From: Limanda limanda
Taxonomy: Eukaryota > Chordata > Actinopteri > Pleuronectiformes > Pleuronectidae
Reading direction: 5' to 3'
DNA: 64,000 bases
NCBI RefSeq assembly: GCF_963576545.1
Contig: NW_026870465.1
Span: 434,001 to 498,000 of the forward strand
This document shows, piece after piece, positions 22,867-37,257 of the stretch. Position 1 is the stretch's first letter; every line of letters starts with the position of its first letter. The translations under genes were made by a program, and so were the position numbers. The notes below the pieces were generated by a model, which made no database searches, was not told the DNA's origin, and saw only the letters and a list, made by a program, of their open reading frames with translations.

Positions 22867-25800
22867 GTTAGGGTTAGGGTTAGGGATGAAAGCACATAGG
22901 AGAAAGAGATATTCTTGAATAACTTTATTTGTGAAGGTCGGAGAGACTTGCAAGTAGGCTCTACCCCCACTAAATGGGGTTGCGCGCATCGATCGGTACC
23001 ATCTTTGAGCTTCTCCGACTTTCGGAAGGGTTAGGGTTAGGGTTAGGGATGAAAGCACATAGGAGAAAGAGATATTCTTGAATAACTTTTTTTGTGAAGG
23101 TCGGAGAGACTTGGAAAGTGGTTGCATCTGGACTAATTTGGGTCCTGCAGATCGATTGGTACCATCCCCGAGCTTGTACGACCTTCGGAAGAGGTCGACC
23201 GACGAAATTCCCCCAAATCTGAGGAGATATTCTTGAATAACTTTTTTTGTGAAGGTCGGAGAGACTTGCAAGTAGGCTCTACCCCCACTAAATGGGGTAG
23301 CGCGCATCGATCGGTACCATCCTTGAGCTTCTCCGACTTTCGGAAGGGTTAGGGTTAGGGTTAGGGATGAAAGCACATAGGAGAAAGAGATATTCTTGAA
23401 TAACTTTTTTTGTGAAGGTCGGAGAGACTTGGAAAGTGGTTGCATCTGGACTAATTTGGGTCCTGCGGATCGATTGGTACCATCCCCGAGCTTGTACGAC
23501 CTTCGGAAGAGGTCGACCGACGAAATTCCCCCAAATCTGAGGAGATATTCTTGAATAACTTTTTTTGTGAAGGTCGGAGAGACTTGCAAGTAGGCTCTAC
23601 CCCCACTAAATGGGGTAGCGCGCATCGATCAGTACCATCCTTGAGCTTCTCCGACTTTCGGAAGGGTTAGGGTTAGGGTTAGGGATGAAAGCACATAGGA
23701 GAAAGAGATATTCTTGAATAACTTTTTTTGTGAAGGTCGGAGAGACTTGCAAGTAGGCTTTACCCCCACTAAATGGGGTTGCGCGCATCGATCGGTACCA
23801 TCCTTGAGCTTCTCCGACTTTCGGAAGGGTTAGGGTTAGGGTTAGGGATGAAAGCACATAGGAGAAAGAGATATTCTTGAATAACTTTTTTTGTGAAGGT
23901 CGGAGAGACTTGGAAAGTGGTTGCATCTGGACTAATTTGGGTCCTGCGGATCGATTGGTACCATCCCCGAGCTTGTACGACCTTCGGAAGAGGTCGACCG
24001 ACGAAATTCCCCCAAATCTGAGGAGATATTCTTGAATAACTTTTTTTGTGAAGGTCGGAGAGACTTGCAAGTAGGCTCTACCCCCACTAAATGGGGTAGC
24101 GCGCATCGATCGGTACCATCCTTGAGCTTCTCCGACTTTCGGAAGGGTTAGGGTTAGGGTTAGGGATGAAAGCACATAGGAGAAAGAGATATTCTTGAAT
24201 AACTTTTTTTGTGAAGGTCGGAGAGACTTGCAAGTAGGCTTTACCCCCACTAAATGGGGTAGCGCGCATCGATCGGTACCATCCTTGAGCTTCTCCGACT
24301 TTCGGAAGGGTTAGGGTTAGGGTTAGGGATGAAAGCACATAGGAGAAAGAGATATTCTTGAATAACTTTTTTTGTGAAGGTCGGAGAGACTTGGAAAGTG
24401 GTTGCATCTGGACTAATTTGGGTCCTGCGGATCGATTGGTACCATCCCCGAGCTTGTACGACCTTCGGAAGAGGTCGACCGACGAAATTCCCCCAAATCT
24501 GAGGAGATATTCTTGAATAACTTTTTTTGTGAAGGTCGGAGAGACTTGCAAGTAGGCTCTACCCCCACTAAATGGGGTAGCGCGCATCGATCGGTACCAT
24601 CCTTGAGCTTCTCCGACTTTCGGAAGGGTTAGGGTTAGGGTTAGGGATGAAAGCACATAGGAGAAAGAGATATTCTTGAATAACTTTTTTTGTGAAGGTC
24701 GGAGAGACTTGCAAGTAGGCTTTACCCCCACTAAATGGGGTTGCGCGCATCGATCGGTACCATCCTTGAGCTTCTCCGACTTTCGGAAGGGTTAGGGTTA
24801 GGGTTAGGGATGAAAGCACATAGGAGAAAGAGATATTCTTGAATAACTTTTTTTGTGAAGGTCGGAGAGACTTGGAAAGTGGTTGCATCTGGACTAATTT
24901 GGGTCCTGCGGATCGATTGGTACCATCCCCGAGCTTGTACGACCTTCGGAAGAGGTCGACCGACGAAATTCCCCCAAATCTGAGGAGATATTCTTGAATA
25001 ACTTTTTTTGTGAAGGTCGGAGAGACTTGCAAGTAGGCTCTACCCCCACTAAATGGGGTAGCGCGCATCGATCGGTACCATCCTTGAGCTTCTCCGACTT
25101 TCGGAAGGGTTAGGGTTAGGGTTAGGGATGAAAGCACATAGGAGAAAGAGATATTCTTGAATAACTTTTTTTGTGAAGGTCGGAGAGACTTGCAAGTAGG
25201 CTTTACCCCCACTAAATGGGGTAGCGCGCATCGATCGGTACCATCCTTGAGCTTCTCCGACTTTCGGAAGGGTTAGGGTTAGGGTTAGGGATGAAAGCAC
25301 ATAGGAGAAAGAGATATTCTTGAATAACTTTTTTTGTGAAGGTCGGAGAGACTTGGAAAGTGGTTGCATCTGGACTAATTTGGGTCCTGCGGATCGATTG
25401 GTACCATCCCCGAGCTTGTACGACCTTCGGAAGAGGTCGACCGACGAAATTCCCCCAAATCTGAGGAGATATTCTTGAATAACTTTTTTTGTGAAGGTCG
25501 GAGAGACTTGCAAGTAGGCTCTACCCCCACTAAATGGGGTAGCGCGCATCGATCGGTACCATCCTTGAGCTTCTCCGACTTTCGGAAGGGTTAGGGTTAG
25601 GGTTAGGGATGAAAGCACATAGGAGAAAGAGATATTCTTGAATAACTTTTTTTGTGAAGGTCGGAGAGACTTGCAAGTAGGCTTTACCCCCACTAAATGG
25701 GGTAGCGCGCATCGATCGGTACCATCCTTGAGCTTCTCCGACTTTCGGAAGGGTTAGGGTTAGGGTTAGGGATGAAAGCACATAGGAGAAAGAGATATTC

Positions 25801-28144
25801 TTGAATAACTTTTTTTGTGAAGGTCGGAGAGACTTGGAAAGTGGTTGCATCTGGACTAATTTGGGTCCTGCGGATCGATTGGTACCATCCCCGAGCTTGT
25901 ACGACCTTCGGAAGAGGTCGACCGACGAAATTCCCCCAAATCTGAGGAGATATTCTTGAATAACTTTTTTTGTGAAGGTCGGAGAGACTTGCAAGTAGGC
26001 TCTACCCCCACTAAATGGGGTAGCGCGCATCGATCGGTACCATCCTTGAGCTTCTCCGACTTTCGGAAGGGTTAGGGTTAGGGTTAGGGATGAAAGCACA
26101 TAGGAGAAAGAGATATTCTTGAATAACTTTTTTTGTGAAGGTCGGAGAGACTTGCAAGTAGGCTCTACCCCCACTAAATGGGGTTGCGCGCATCGATCGG
26201 TACCATCCTTGAGCTTCTCCGACTTTCGGAAGGGTTAGGGTTAGGGTTAGGGATGAAAGCACATAGGAGAAAGAGATATTCTTGAATAACTTTTTTTGTG
26301 AAGGTCGGAGAGACTTGGAAAGTGGTTGCATCTGGACTAATTTGGGTCCTGCGGATCGATTGGTACCATCCCCGAGCTTGTACGACCTTCGAAAGAGGTC
26401 GACCGACGAAATTCCCCCAAATCTGAGGAGATATTCTTGAATAACTTTTTTTGTGAAGGTCGGAGAGACTTGCAAGTAGGCTCTACCCCCACTAAATGGG
26501 GTAGCGCGCATCGATCGGTACCATCCTTGAGCTTCTCCGACTTTCGGAAGGGTTAGGGTTAGGGTTAGGGATGAAAGCACATAGGAGAAAGAGATATTCT
26601 TGAATAACTTTTTTTGTGAAGGTCGGAGAGACTTGCAAGTAGGCTCTACCCCCACTAAATGGGGTAGCGCACATCGATCGGTACCATCCTTGAGCTTCTC
26701 CGACTTTCGGAAGGGTTAGGGTTAGGGTTAGGGCTGAAAGCACATAGGAGAAAGAGATATTCTTGAATAACTTTTTTTGTGAAGGTCGGAGAGACTTGGA
26801 AAGTGGTTGCATCTGGACTAATTTGGGTCCTGCGGATCGATTGGTACCATCCCCGAGCTTGTACGACCTTCGGAAGAGGTCGACCGACGAAATTCCCCCA
26901 AATCTGAGGAGATATTCTTGAATAACTTTTTTTGTGAAGGTCGGAGAGACTTGCAAGTAGGCTCTACCCCCACTAAATGGGGTAGCGCGCATCGATCGGT
27001 ACCATCCTTGAGCTTCTCCGACTTTCGGAAGGGTTAGGGTTAGGGATGAAAGCACATAGGAGAAAGAGATATTCTTGAATAACTTTTTTTGTGAAGGTCG
27101 GAGAGACTTGCAAGTAGGCTCTACCCCCACTAAATGGGGTTGCGCGCATCGATCGGTACCATCCTTGAGCTTCTCCGACTTTCGGAAGGGTTAGGGTTAG
27201 GGTTAGGGATGAAAGCACATAGGAGAAAGAGATATTCTTGAATAACTTTTTTTGTGAAGGTCGGAGAGACTTGGAAAGTGGTTGCATCTGGACTAATTTG
27301 GGTCCTGCGGATCGATTGGTACCATCCCCGAGCTTGTACGACCTTCGGAAGAGGTCGACCGACGAAATTCCCCCAAATCTGAGGAGATATTCTTGAATAA
27401 CTTTTTTTGTGAAGGTCGGAGAGACTTGCAAGTAGGCTCTACCCCCACTAAATGGGGTAGCGCGCATCGATCGGTACCAATCTTTGAGCTTCTCCGACTT
27501 TCGGAAGGGTTAGGGTTAGGGTTAGGGATGAAAGCACATAGGAGAAAGAGATATTCTTGAATAACTTTTTTTGTGAAGGTCGGAGAGACTTGGAAAGTGG
27601 TTGCATCTGGACTAATTTGGGTCCTGCAGATCGATTGGTACCATCCCCGAGCTTGTACGACCTTCGGAAGAGGTCGACCGACGAAATTCCCCCAAATCTG
27701 AGGAGATATTCTTGAATAACTTTTTTTGTGAAGGTCGGAGAGACTTGCAAGTAGGCTCTACCCCCACTAAATGGGGTAGCGCGCATCGATCGGTACCATC
27801 CTTGAGCTTCTCCGACTTTCGGAAGGGTTAGGGTTAGGGTTAGGGATGAAAGCACATAGGAGAAAGAGATATTCTTGAATAACTTTTTTTGTGAAGGTCG
27901 GAGAGACTTGGAAAGTGGTTGCATCTGGACTAATATGGGTCCTGCAGATCGATTGGTACCATCCCCGAGCTTGTACGACCTTCGGAAGAGGTCGACCGAC
28001 GAAATTCCCCCAAATCTGAGGAGATATTCTTGAATAACTTTTTTTGTGAAGGTCGGAGAGACTTGCAAGTAGGCTCTACCCCCACTAAATGGGGTAGCGC
28101 GCATCGATCGGTACCATCCTTGAGCTTCTCCGACTTTCGGAAGG
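22867..28144 (+). repeat. S-L-L block, eight S-L dimers, then extra L units
   Basis: S-L-L at 22867-23665. S-L dimers start at 23666, 24147, 24628, 25109, 25590, 26071, 26552 and 27033. Then L units follow at 27509 and 27827 (and 28145). Several S units from 23.7 to 25.7 kb share GGCTTTACC. Cassette X copy 2 occupies 26234-27508. The S at 27033 has two hexamers, the L at 27190 has the +1 insertion, and the L units at 27509 and 27827 have the CCTGCAG allele. Confidence 0.88.
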
Positions 28145-31100
28145 GTTAGGGTTAGGGTTAGGGATGAAAGCACATAGGAGAAAGAGATATTCTTGAATAA
28201 CTTTTTTTGTGAAGGTCGGAGAGACTTGGAAAGTGGTTGCATCTGGACTAATTTGGGTCCTGCGGATCGATTGGTACCATCCCCGAGCTTGTACGACCTT
28301 CGGAAGAGGTCGACCGACGAAATTCCCCCAAATCTGAGGAGATATTCTTGAATAACTTTTTTTGTGAAGGTCGGAGAGACTTGCAAGTAGGCTCTACCCC
28401 CACTAAATGGGGTAGCGCGCATCGATCAGTACCATCCTTGAGCTTCTCCGACTTTCGGAAGGGTTAGGGTTAGGGTTAGGGATGAAAGCACATAGGAGAA
28501 AGAGATATTCTTGAATAACTTTTTTTGTGAAGGTCGGAGAGACTTGCAAGTAGGCTCTACCCCCACTAAATGGGGTTGCGCGCATCGATCGGTACCATCC
28601 TTGAGCTTCTCCGACTTTCGGAAGGGTTAGGGTTAGGGTTAGGGATGAAAGCACATAGGAGAAAGAGATATTCTTGAATAACTTTTTTTGTGAAGGTCGG
28701 AGAGACTTGGAAAGTGGTTGCATCTGGACTAATTTGGGTCCTGCGGATCGATTGGTACCATCCCCGAGCTTGTACGACCTTCGGAAGAGGTCGACCGACG
28801 AAATTCCCCCAAATCTGAGGAGATATTCTTGAATAACTTTTTTTGTGAAGGTCGGAGAGACTTGCAAGTAGGCTCTACTCCCACTAAATGGGGTAGCGCG
28901 CATCGATCGGTACCATCCTTGAGCTTCTCCGACTTTCGGAAGGGTTAGGGTTAGGGTTAGGGATGAAAGCACATAGGAGAAAGAGATATTCTTGAATAAC
29001 TTTTTTTGTGAAGGTCGGAGAGACTTGCAAGTAGGCTTTACCCCCACTAAATGGGGTAGCGCGCATCGATCGGTACCATCCTTGAGCTTCTCCGACTTTC
29101 GGAAGGGTTAGGGTTAGGGTTAGGGATGAAAGCACATAGGAGAAAGAGATATTCTTGAATAACTTTTTTTGTGAAGGTCGGAGAGACTTGGAAAGTGGTT
29201 GCATCTGGACTAATTTGGGTCCTGCGGATCGATTGGTACCATCCCCGAGCTTGTACGACCTTCGGAAGAGGTCGACCGACGAAATTCCCCCAAATCTGAG
29301 GAGATATTCTTGAATAACTTTTTTTGTGAAGGTCGGAGAGACTTGCAAGTAGGCTCTACCCCCACTAAATGGGGTAGCGCGCATCGATTGGTACCATCCT
29401 TGAGCTTCTCCGACTTTCGGAAGGGTTAGGGTTAGGGTTAGGGATGAAAGCACATAGGAGAAAGAGATATTCTTGAATAACTTTTTTTGTGAAGGTCGGA
29501 GAGACTTGCAAGTAGGCTCTACCCCCACTAAATGGGGTTGCGCGCATCGATCGGTACCATCCTTGAGCTTCTCCGACTTTCGGAAGGGTTAGGGTTAGGG
29601 TTAGGGATGAAAGCACATAGGAGAAAGAGATATTCTTGAATAACTTTTTTTGTGAAGGTCGGAGAGACTTGGAAAGTGGTTGCATCTGGACTAATTTGGG
29701 TCCTGCGGATCGATTGGTACCATCCCCGAGCTTGTACGACCTTCGAAAGAGGTCGACCGACGAAATTCCCCCAAATCTGAGGAGATATTCTTGAATAACT
29801 TTTTTTGTGAAGGTCGGAGAGACTTGCAAGTAGGCTCTACCCCCACTAAATGGGGTAGCGCGCATCGATCGGTACCATCCTTGAGCTTCTCCGACTTTCG
29901 GAAGGGTTAGGGTTAGGGTTAGGGATGAAAGCACATAGGAGAAAGAGATATTCTTGAATAACTTTTTTTGTGAAGGTCGGAGAGACTTGCAAGTAGGCTT
30001 TACCCCCACTAAATGGGGTAGCGCACATCGATCGGTACCATCCTTGAGCTTCTCCGACTTTCGGAAGGGTTAGGGTTAGGGTTAGGGCTGAAAGCACATA
30101 GGAGAAAGAGATATTCTTGAATAACTTTTTTTGTGAAGGTCGGAGAGACTTGGAAAGTGGTTGCATCTGGACTAATTTGGGTCCTGCGGATCGATTGGTA
30201 CCATCCCCGAGCTTGTACGACCTTCGGAAGAGGTCGACCGACGAAATTCCCCCAAATCTGAGGAGATATTCTTGAATAACTTTTTTTGTGAAGGTCGGAG
30301 AGACTTGCAAGTAGGCTCTACCCCCACTAAATGGGGTAGCGCGCATCGATCGGTACCATCCTTGAGCTTCTCCGACTTTCGGAAGGGTTAGGGTTAGGGA
30401 TGAAAGCACATAGGAGAAAGAGATATTCTTGAATAACTTTTTTTGTGAAGGTCGGAGAGACTTGCAAGTAGGCTCTACCCCCACTAAATGGGGTTGCGCG
30501 CATCGATCGGTACCATCCTTGAGCTTCTCCGACTTTCGGAAGGGTTAGGGTTAGGGTTAGGGATGAAAGCACATAGGAGAAAGAGATATTCTTGAATAAC
30601 TTTTTTTGTGAAGGTCGGAGAGACTTGGAAAGTGGTTGCATCTGGACTAATTTGGGTCCTGCGGATCGATTGGTACCATCCCCGAGCTTGTACGACCTTC
30701 GGAAGAGGTCGACCGACGAAATTCCCCCAAATCTGAGGAGATATTCTTGAATAACTTTTTTTGTGAAGGTCGGAGAGACTTGCAAGTAGGCTCTACCCCC
30801 ACTAAATGGGGTAGCGCGCATCGATCGGTACCAATCTTTGAGCTTCTCCGACTTTCGGAAGGGTTAGGGTTAGGGTTAGGGATGAAAGCACATAGGAGAA
30901 AGAGATATTCTTGAATAACTTTTTTTGTGAAGGTCGGAGAGACTTGGAAAGTGGTTGCATCTGGACTAATTTGGGTCCTGCAGATCGATTGGTACCATCC
31001 CCGAGCTTGTACGACCTTCGGAAGAGGTCGACCGACGAAATTCCCCCAAATCTGAGGAGATATTCTTGAATAACTTTTTTTGTGAAGGTCGGAGAGACTT

Positions 31101-31979
31101 GCAAGTAGGCTCTACCCCCACTAAATGGGGTAGCGCGCATCGATCGGTACCATCCTTGAGCTTCTCCGACTTTCGGAAGGGTTAGGGTTAGGGTTAGGGA
31201 TGAAAGCACATAGGAGAAAGAGATATTCTTGAATAACTTTTTTTGTGAAGGTCGGAGAGACTTGGAAAGTGGTTGCATCTGGACTAATTTGGGTCCTGCA
31301 GATCGATTGGTACCATCCCCGAGCTTGTACGACCTTCGGAAGAGGTCGACCGACGAAATTCCCCCAAATCTGAGGAGATATTCTTGAATAACTTTTTTTG
31401 TGAAGGTCGGAGAGACTTGCAAGTAGGCTCTACCCCCACTAAATGGGGTAGCGCGCATCGATCAGTACCATCCTTGAGCTTCTCCGACTTTCGGAAGGGT
31501 TAGGGTTAGGGTTAGGGATGAAAGCACATAGGAGAAAGAGATATTCTTGAATAACTTTTTTTGTGAAGGTCGGAGAGACTTGCAAGTAGGCTCTACCCCC
31601 ACTAAATGGGGTTGCGCGCATCGATCGGTACCATCCTTGAGCTTCTCCGACTTTCGGAAGGGTTAGGGTTAGGGTTAGGGATGAAAGCACATAGGAGAAA
31701 GAGATATTCTTGAATAACTTTTTTTGTGAAGGTCGGAGAGACTTGGAAAGTGGTTGCATCTGGACTAATTTGGGTCCTGCGGATCGATTGGTACCATCCC
31801 CGAGCTTGTACGACCTTCGGAAGAGGTCGACCGACGAAATTCCCCCAAATCTGAGGAGATATTCTTGAATAACTTTTTTTGTGAAGGTCGGAGAGACTTG
31901 CAAGTAGGCTCTACCCCCACTAAATGGGGTAGCGCGCATCGATCGGTACCATCCTTGAGCTTCTCCGACTTTCGGAAGG
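28145..31979 (+). repeat. 3,835-bp segmental tandem duplication, copy 1
   Basis: Fifteen units: L at 28145, four S-L dimers (28463-30386), S with two hexamers, L+1, L, L (30387-31498), then S-L (31499-31979). Rare alleles recur at +3,835 without exception among those I traced: CAGTACC (28427), TACTCCC (28879), GGCTTTACC (29036), GATTGGTACC (29386), CTTCGAAAG (29741), GCGCACATC (about 30021), GGGCTGAAAG (30069 unit), two-hexamer block (30387). The repeat boundaries are placed at unit edges. The true breakpoints may lie anywhere in flanking identical sequence. Confidence 0.9.
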
Positions 31980-34900
31980 GTTAGGGTTAGGGTTAGGGAT
32001 GAAAGCACATAGGAGAAAGAGATATTCTTGAATAACTTTTTTTGTGAAGGTCGGAGAGACTTGGAAAGTGGTTGCATCTGGACTAATTTGGGTCCTGCGG
32101 ATCGATTGGTACCATCCCCGAGCTTGTACGACCTTCGGAAGAGGTCGACCGACGAAATTCCCCCAAATCTGAGGAGATATTCTTGAATAACTTTTTTTGT
32201 GAAGGTCGGAGAGACTTGCAAGTAGGCTCTACCCCCACTAAATGGGGTAGCGCGCATCGATCAGTACCATCCTTGAGCTTCTCCGACTTTCGGAAGGGTT
32301 AGGGTTAGGGTTAGGGATGAAAGCACATAGGAGAAAGAGATATTCTTGAATAACTTTTTTTGTGAAGGTCGGAGAGACTTGCAAGTAGGCTCTACCCCCA
32401 CTAAATGGGGTTGCGCGCATCGATCGGTACCATCCTTGAGCTTCTCCGACTTTCGGAAGGGTTAGGGTTAGGGTTAGGGATGAAAGCACATAGGAGAAAG
32501 AGATATTCTTGAATAACTTTTTTTGTGAAGGTCGGAGAGACTTGGAAAGTGGTTGCATCTGGACTAATTTGGGTCCTGCGGATCGATTGGTACCATCCCC
32601 GAGCTTGTACGACCTTCGGAAGAGGTCGACCGACGAAATTCCCCCAAATCTGAGGAGATATTCTTGAATAACTTTTTTTGTGAAGGTCGGAGAGACTTGC
32701 AAGTAGGCTCTACTCCCACTAAATGGGGTAGCGCGCATCGATCGGTACCATCCTTGAGCTTCTCCGACTTTCGGAAGGGTTAGGGTTAGGGTTAGGGATG
32801 AAAGCACATAGGAGAAAGAGATATTCTTGAATAACTTTTTTTGTGAAGGTCGGAGAGACTTGCAAGTAGGCTTTACCCCCACTAAATGGGGTAGCGCGCA
32901 TCGATCGGTACCATCCTTGAGCTTCTCCGACTTTCGGAAGGGTTAGGGTTAGGGTTAGGGATGAAAGCACATAGGAGAAAGAGATATTCTTGAATAACTT
33001 TTTTTGTGAAGGTCGGAGAGACTTGGAAAGTGGTTGCATCTGGACTAATTTGGGTCCTGCGGATCGATTGGTACCATCCCCGAGCTTGTACGACCTTCGG
33101 AAGAGGTCGACCGACGAAATTCCCCCAAATCTGAGGAGATATTCTTGAATAACTTTTTTTGTGAAGGTCGGAGAGACTTGCAAGTAGGCTCTACCCCCAC
33201 TAAATGGGGTAGCGCGCATCGATTGGTACCATCCTTGAGCTTCTCCGACTTTCGGAAGGGTTAGGGTTAGGGTTAGGGATGAAAGCACATAGGAGAAAGA
33301 GATATTCTTGAATAACTTTTTTTGTGAAGGTCGGAGAGACTTGCAAGTAGGCTCTACCCCCACTAAATGGGGTTGCGCGCATCGATCGGTACCATCCTTG
33401 AGCTTCTCCGACTTTCGGAAGGGTTAGGGTTAGGGTTAGGGATGAAAGCACATAGGAGAAAGAGATATTCTTGAATAACTTTTTTTGTGAAGGTCGGAGA
33501 GACTTGGAAAGTGGTTGCATCTGGACTAATTTGGGTCCTGCGGATCGATTGGTACCATCCCCGAGCTTGTACGACCTTCGAAAGAGGTCGACCGACGAAA
33601 TTCCCCCAAATCTGAGGAGATATTCTTGAATAACTTTTTTTGTGAAGGTCGGAGAGACTTGCAAGTAGGCTCTACCCCCACTAAATGGGGTAGCGCGCAT
33701 CGATCGGTACCATCCTTGAGCTTCTCCGACTTTCGGAAGGGTTAGGGTTAGGGTTAGGGATGAAAGCACATAGGAGAAAGAGATATTCTTGAATAACTTT
33801 TTTTGTGAAGGTCGGAGAGACTTGCAAGTAGGCTTTACCCCCACTAAATGGGGTAGCGCACATCGATCGGTACCATCCTTGAGCTTCTCCGACTTTCGGA
33901 AGGGTTAGGGTTAGGGTTAGGGCTGAAAGCACATAGGAGAAAGAGATATTCTTGAATAACTTTTTTTGTGAAGGTCGGAGAGACTTGGAAAGTGGTTGCA
34001 TCTGGACTAATTTGGGTCCTGCGGATCGATTGGTACCATCCCCGAGCTTGTACGACCTTCGGAAGAGGTCGACCGACGAAATTCCCCCAAATCTGAGGAG
34101 ATATTCTTGAATAACTTTTTTTGTGAAGGTCGGAGAGACTTGCAAGTAGGCTCTACCCCCACTAAATGGGGTAGCGCGCATCGATCGGTACCATCCTTGA
34201 GCTTCTCCGACTTTCGGAAGGGTTAGGGTTAGGGATGAAAGCACATAGGAGAAAGAGATATTCTTGAATAACTTTTTTTGTGAAGGTCGGAGAGACTTGC
34301 AAGTAGGCTCTACCCCCACTAAATGGGGTTGCGCGCATCGATCGGTACCATCCTTGAGCTTCTCCGACTTTCGGAAGGGTTAGGGTTAGGGTTAGGGATG
34401 AAAGCACATAGGAGAAAGAGATATTCTTGAATAACTTTTTTTGTGAAGGTCGGAGAGACTTGGAAAGTGGTTGCATCTGGACTAATTTGGGTCCTGCGGA
34501 TCGATTGGTACCATCCCCGAGCTTGTACGACCTTCGGAAGAGGTCGACCGACGAAATTCCCCCAAATCTGAGGAGATATTCTTGAATAACTTTTTTTGTG
34601 AAGGTCGGAGAGACTTGCAAGTAGGCTCTACCCCCACTAAATGGGGTAGCGCGCATCGATCGGTACCAATCTTTGAGCTTCTCCGACTTTCGGAAGGGTT
34701 AGGGTTAGGGTTAGGGATGAAAGCACATAGGAGAAAGAGATATTCTTGAATAACTTTTTTTGTGAAGGTCGGAGAGACTTGGAAAGTGGTTGCATCTGGA
34801 CTAATTTGGGTCCTGCAGATCGATTGGTACCATCCCCGAGCTTGTACGACCTTCGGAAGAGGTCGACCGACGAAATTCCCCCAAATCTGAGGAGATATTC

Positions 34901-35814
34901 TTGAATAACTTTTTTTGTGAAGGTCGGAGAGACTTGCAAGTAGGCTCTACCCCCACTAAATGGGGTAGCGCGCATCGATCGGTACCATCCTTGAGCTTCT
35001 CCGACTTTCGGAAGGGTTAGGGTTAGGGTTAGGGATGAAAGCACATAGGAGAAAGAGATATTCTTGAATAACTTTTTTTGTGAAGGTCGGAGAGACTTGG
35101 AAAGTGGTTGCATCTGGACTAATTTGGGTCCTGCAGATCGATTGGTACCATCCCCGAGCTTGTACGACCTTCGGAAGAGGTCGACCGACGAAATTCCCCC
35201 AAATCTGAGGAGATATTCTTGAATAACTTTTTTTGTGAAGGTCGGAGAGACTTGCAAGTAGGCTCTACCCCCACTAAATGGGGTAGCGCGCATCGATCAG
35301 TACCATCCTTGAGCTTCTCCGACTTTCGGAAGGGTTAGGGTTAGGGTTAGGGATGAAAGCACATAGGAGAAAGAGATATTCTTGAATAACTTTTTTTGTG
35401 AAGGTCGGAGAGACTTGCAAGTAGGCTCTACCCCCACTAAATGGGGTTGCGCGCATCGATCGGTACCATCCTTGAGCTTCTCCGACTTTCGGAAGGGTTA
35501 GGGTTAGGGTTAGGGATGAAAGCACATAGGAGAAAGAGATATTCTTGAATAACTTTTTTTGTGAAGGTCGGAGAGACTTGGAAAGTGGTTGCATCTGGAC
35601 TAATTTGGGTCCTGCGGATCGATTGGTACCATCCCCGAGCTTGTACGACCTTCGGAAGAGGTCGACCGACGAAATTCCCCCAAATCTGAGGAGATATTCT
35701 TGAATAACTTTTTTTGTGAAGGTCGGAGAGACTTGCAAGTAGGCTCTACCCCCACTAAATGGGGTAGCGCGCATCGATCGGTACCATCCTTGAGCTTCTC
35801 CGACTTTCGGAAGG
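31980..35814 (+). repeat. 3,835-bp segmental tandem duplication, copy 2
   Basis: Same fifteen-unit order and same rare alleles as 28145-31979 (for example TACTCCC at 32714, GATTGGTACC at 33221, CTTCGAAAG at 33576, two-hexamer block at 34222). Correspondence ends at 35815, where copy 2 is followed by an S and copy 1 by an L. I noticed no difference between the copies at the markers checked. Confidence 0.9.
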
Positions 35815-37257
35815 GTTAGGGTTAGGGTTAGGGATGAAAGCACATAGGAGAAAGAGATATTCTTGAATAACTTTTTTTGTGAAGGTCGGAGAGACTTGCA
35901 AGTAGGCTCTACCCCCACTAAATGGGGTAGCGCGCATCGATCGGTACCATCCTTGAGCTTCTCCGACTTTCGGAAGGGTTAGGGTTAGGGTTAGGGATGA
36001 AAGCACATAGGAGAAAGAGATATTCTTGAATAACTTTTTTTGTGAAGGTCGGATAGACTTGGAAAGTGGTTGCATCTGGACTAATTTGGGTCCTGCAGAT
36101 CGATTGGTACCATCCCCGAGCTTGTACGACCTTCGGAAGAGGTCGACCGACGAAATTCCCCCAAATCTGAGGAGATATTCTTGAATAACTTTTTTTGTGA
36201 AGGTCGGAGAGACTTGCAAGTAGGCTCTACCCCCACTAAATGGGGTAGCGCGCATCGATCGGTACCATCCTTGAGCTTCTCCGACTTTCGGAAGGGTTAG
36301 GGTTAGGGTTAGGGATGAAAGCACATAGGAGAAAGAGATATTCTTGAATAACTTTTTTTGTGAAGGTCGGAGAGACTTGCAAGTAGGCTCTACCCCCACT
36401 AAATGGGGTTGCGCGCATCGATCGGTACCATCCTTGAGCTTCTCCGACTTTCGGAAGGGTTAGGGTTAGGGTTAGGGATGAAAGCACATAGGAGAAAGAG
36501 ATATTCTTGAATAACTTTTTTTGTGAAGGTCATAGAGACTTGGAAAGTGGTTGCATCTGGACTAATTTGGGTCCTGCGGATCGATTGGTACCATCCCAGA
36601 GCTTGTACGACCTTCGAAAGAGGTCGACCGACGAAATTCCCCCAAATCTGAGGAGATATTCTTGAATAACTTTTTTTGTGAAGGTCGGAGAGACTTGCAA
36701 GTAGGCTCTACCCCCACTAAATGGGGTAGCGCGCATCGATCGGTACCATCCTTGAGCTTCTCCGACTTTCGGAAGGGTTAGGGTTAGGGTTAGGGATGAA
36801 AGCACATAGGAGAAAGAGATATTCTTGAATAACTTTTTTTGTGAAGGTCGGAGAGACTTGCAAGTAGGCTCTACCCCCACTAAATGGGGTAGCGCACATC
36901 GATCGGTACCATCCTTGAGCTTCTCCGACTTTCGGAAGGGTTAGGGTTAGGGTTAGGGCTGAAAGCACATAGGAGAAAGAGATATTCTTGAATAACTTTT
37001 TTTGTGAAGGTCGGAGAGACTTGGAAAGTGGTTGCATCTGGACTAATTTGGGTCCTGCGGATCGATTGGTACCATCCCCGAGCTTGTACGACCTTCGGAA
37101 GAGGTCGACCGACGAAATTCCCCCAAATCTGAGGAGATATTCTTGAATAACTTTTTTTGTGAAGGTCGGAGAGACTTGCAAGTAGGCTCTACCCCCACTA
37201 AATGGGGTAGCGCGCATCGATCGGTACCATCCTTGAGCTTCTCCGACTTTCGGAAGG
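35815..37257 (+). repeat. Three S-L dimers carrying cassette X (shortened copy)
   Basis: Dimers start at 35815, 36296 and 36777. Private changes include GTCGGATAGAC near 36051, GGTCATAGAG near 36531 and CATCCCAGAGC near 36597. Cassette markers CTTCGAAAG (about 36614), GCGCACATC (about 36893) and GGGCTGAAAG (36940 unit) are present. Confidence 0.87.
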
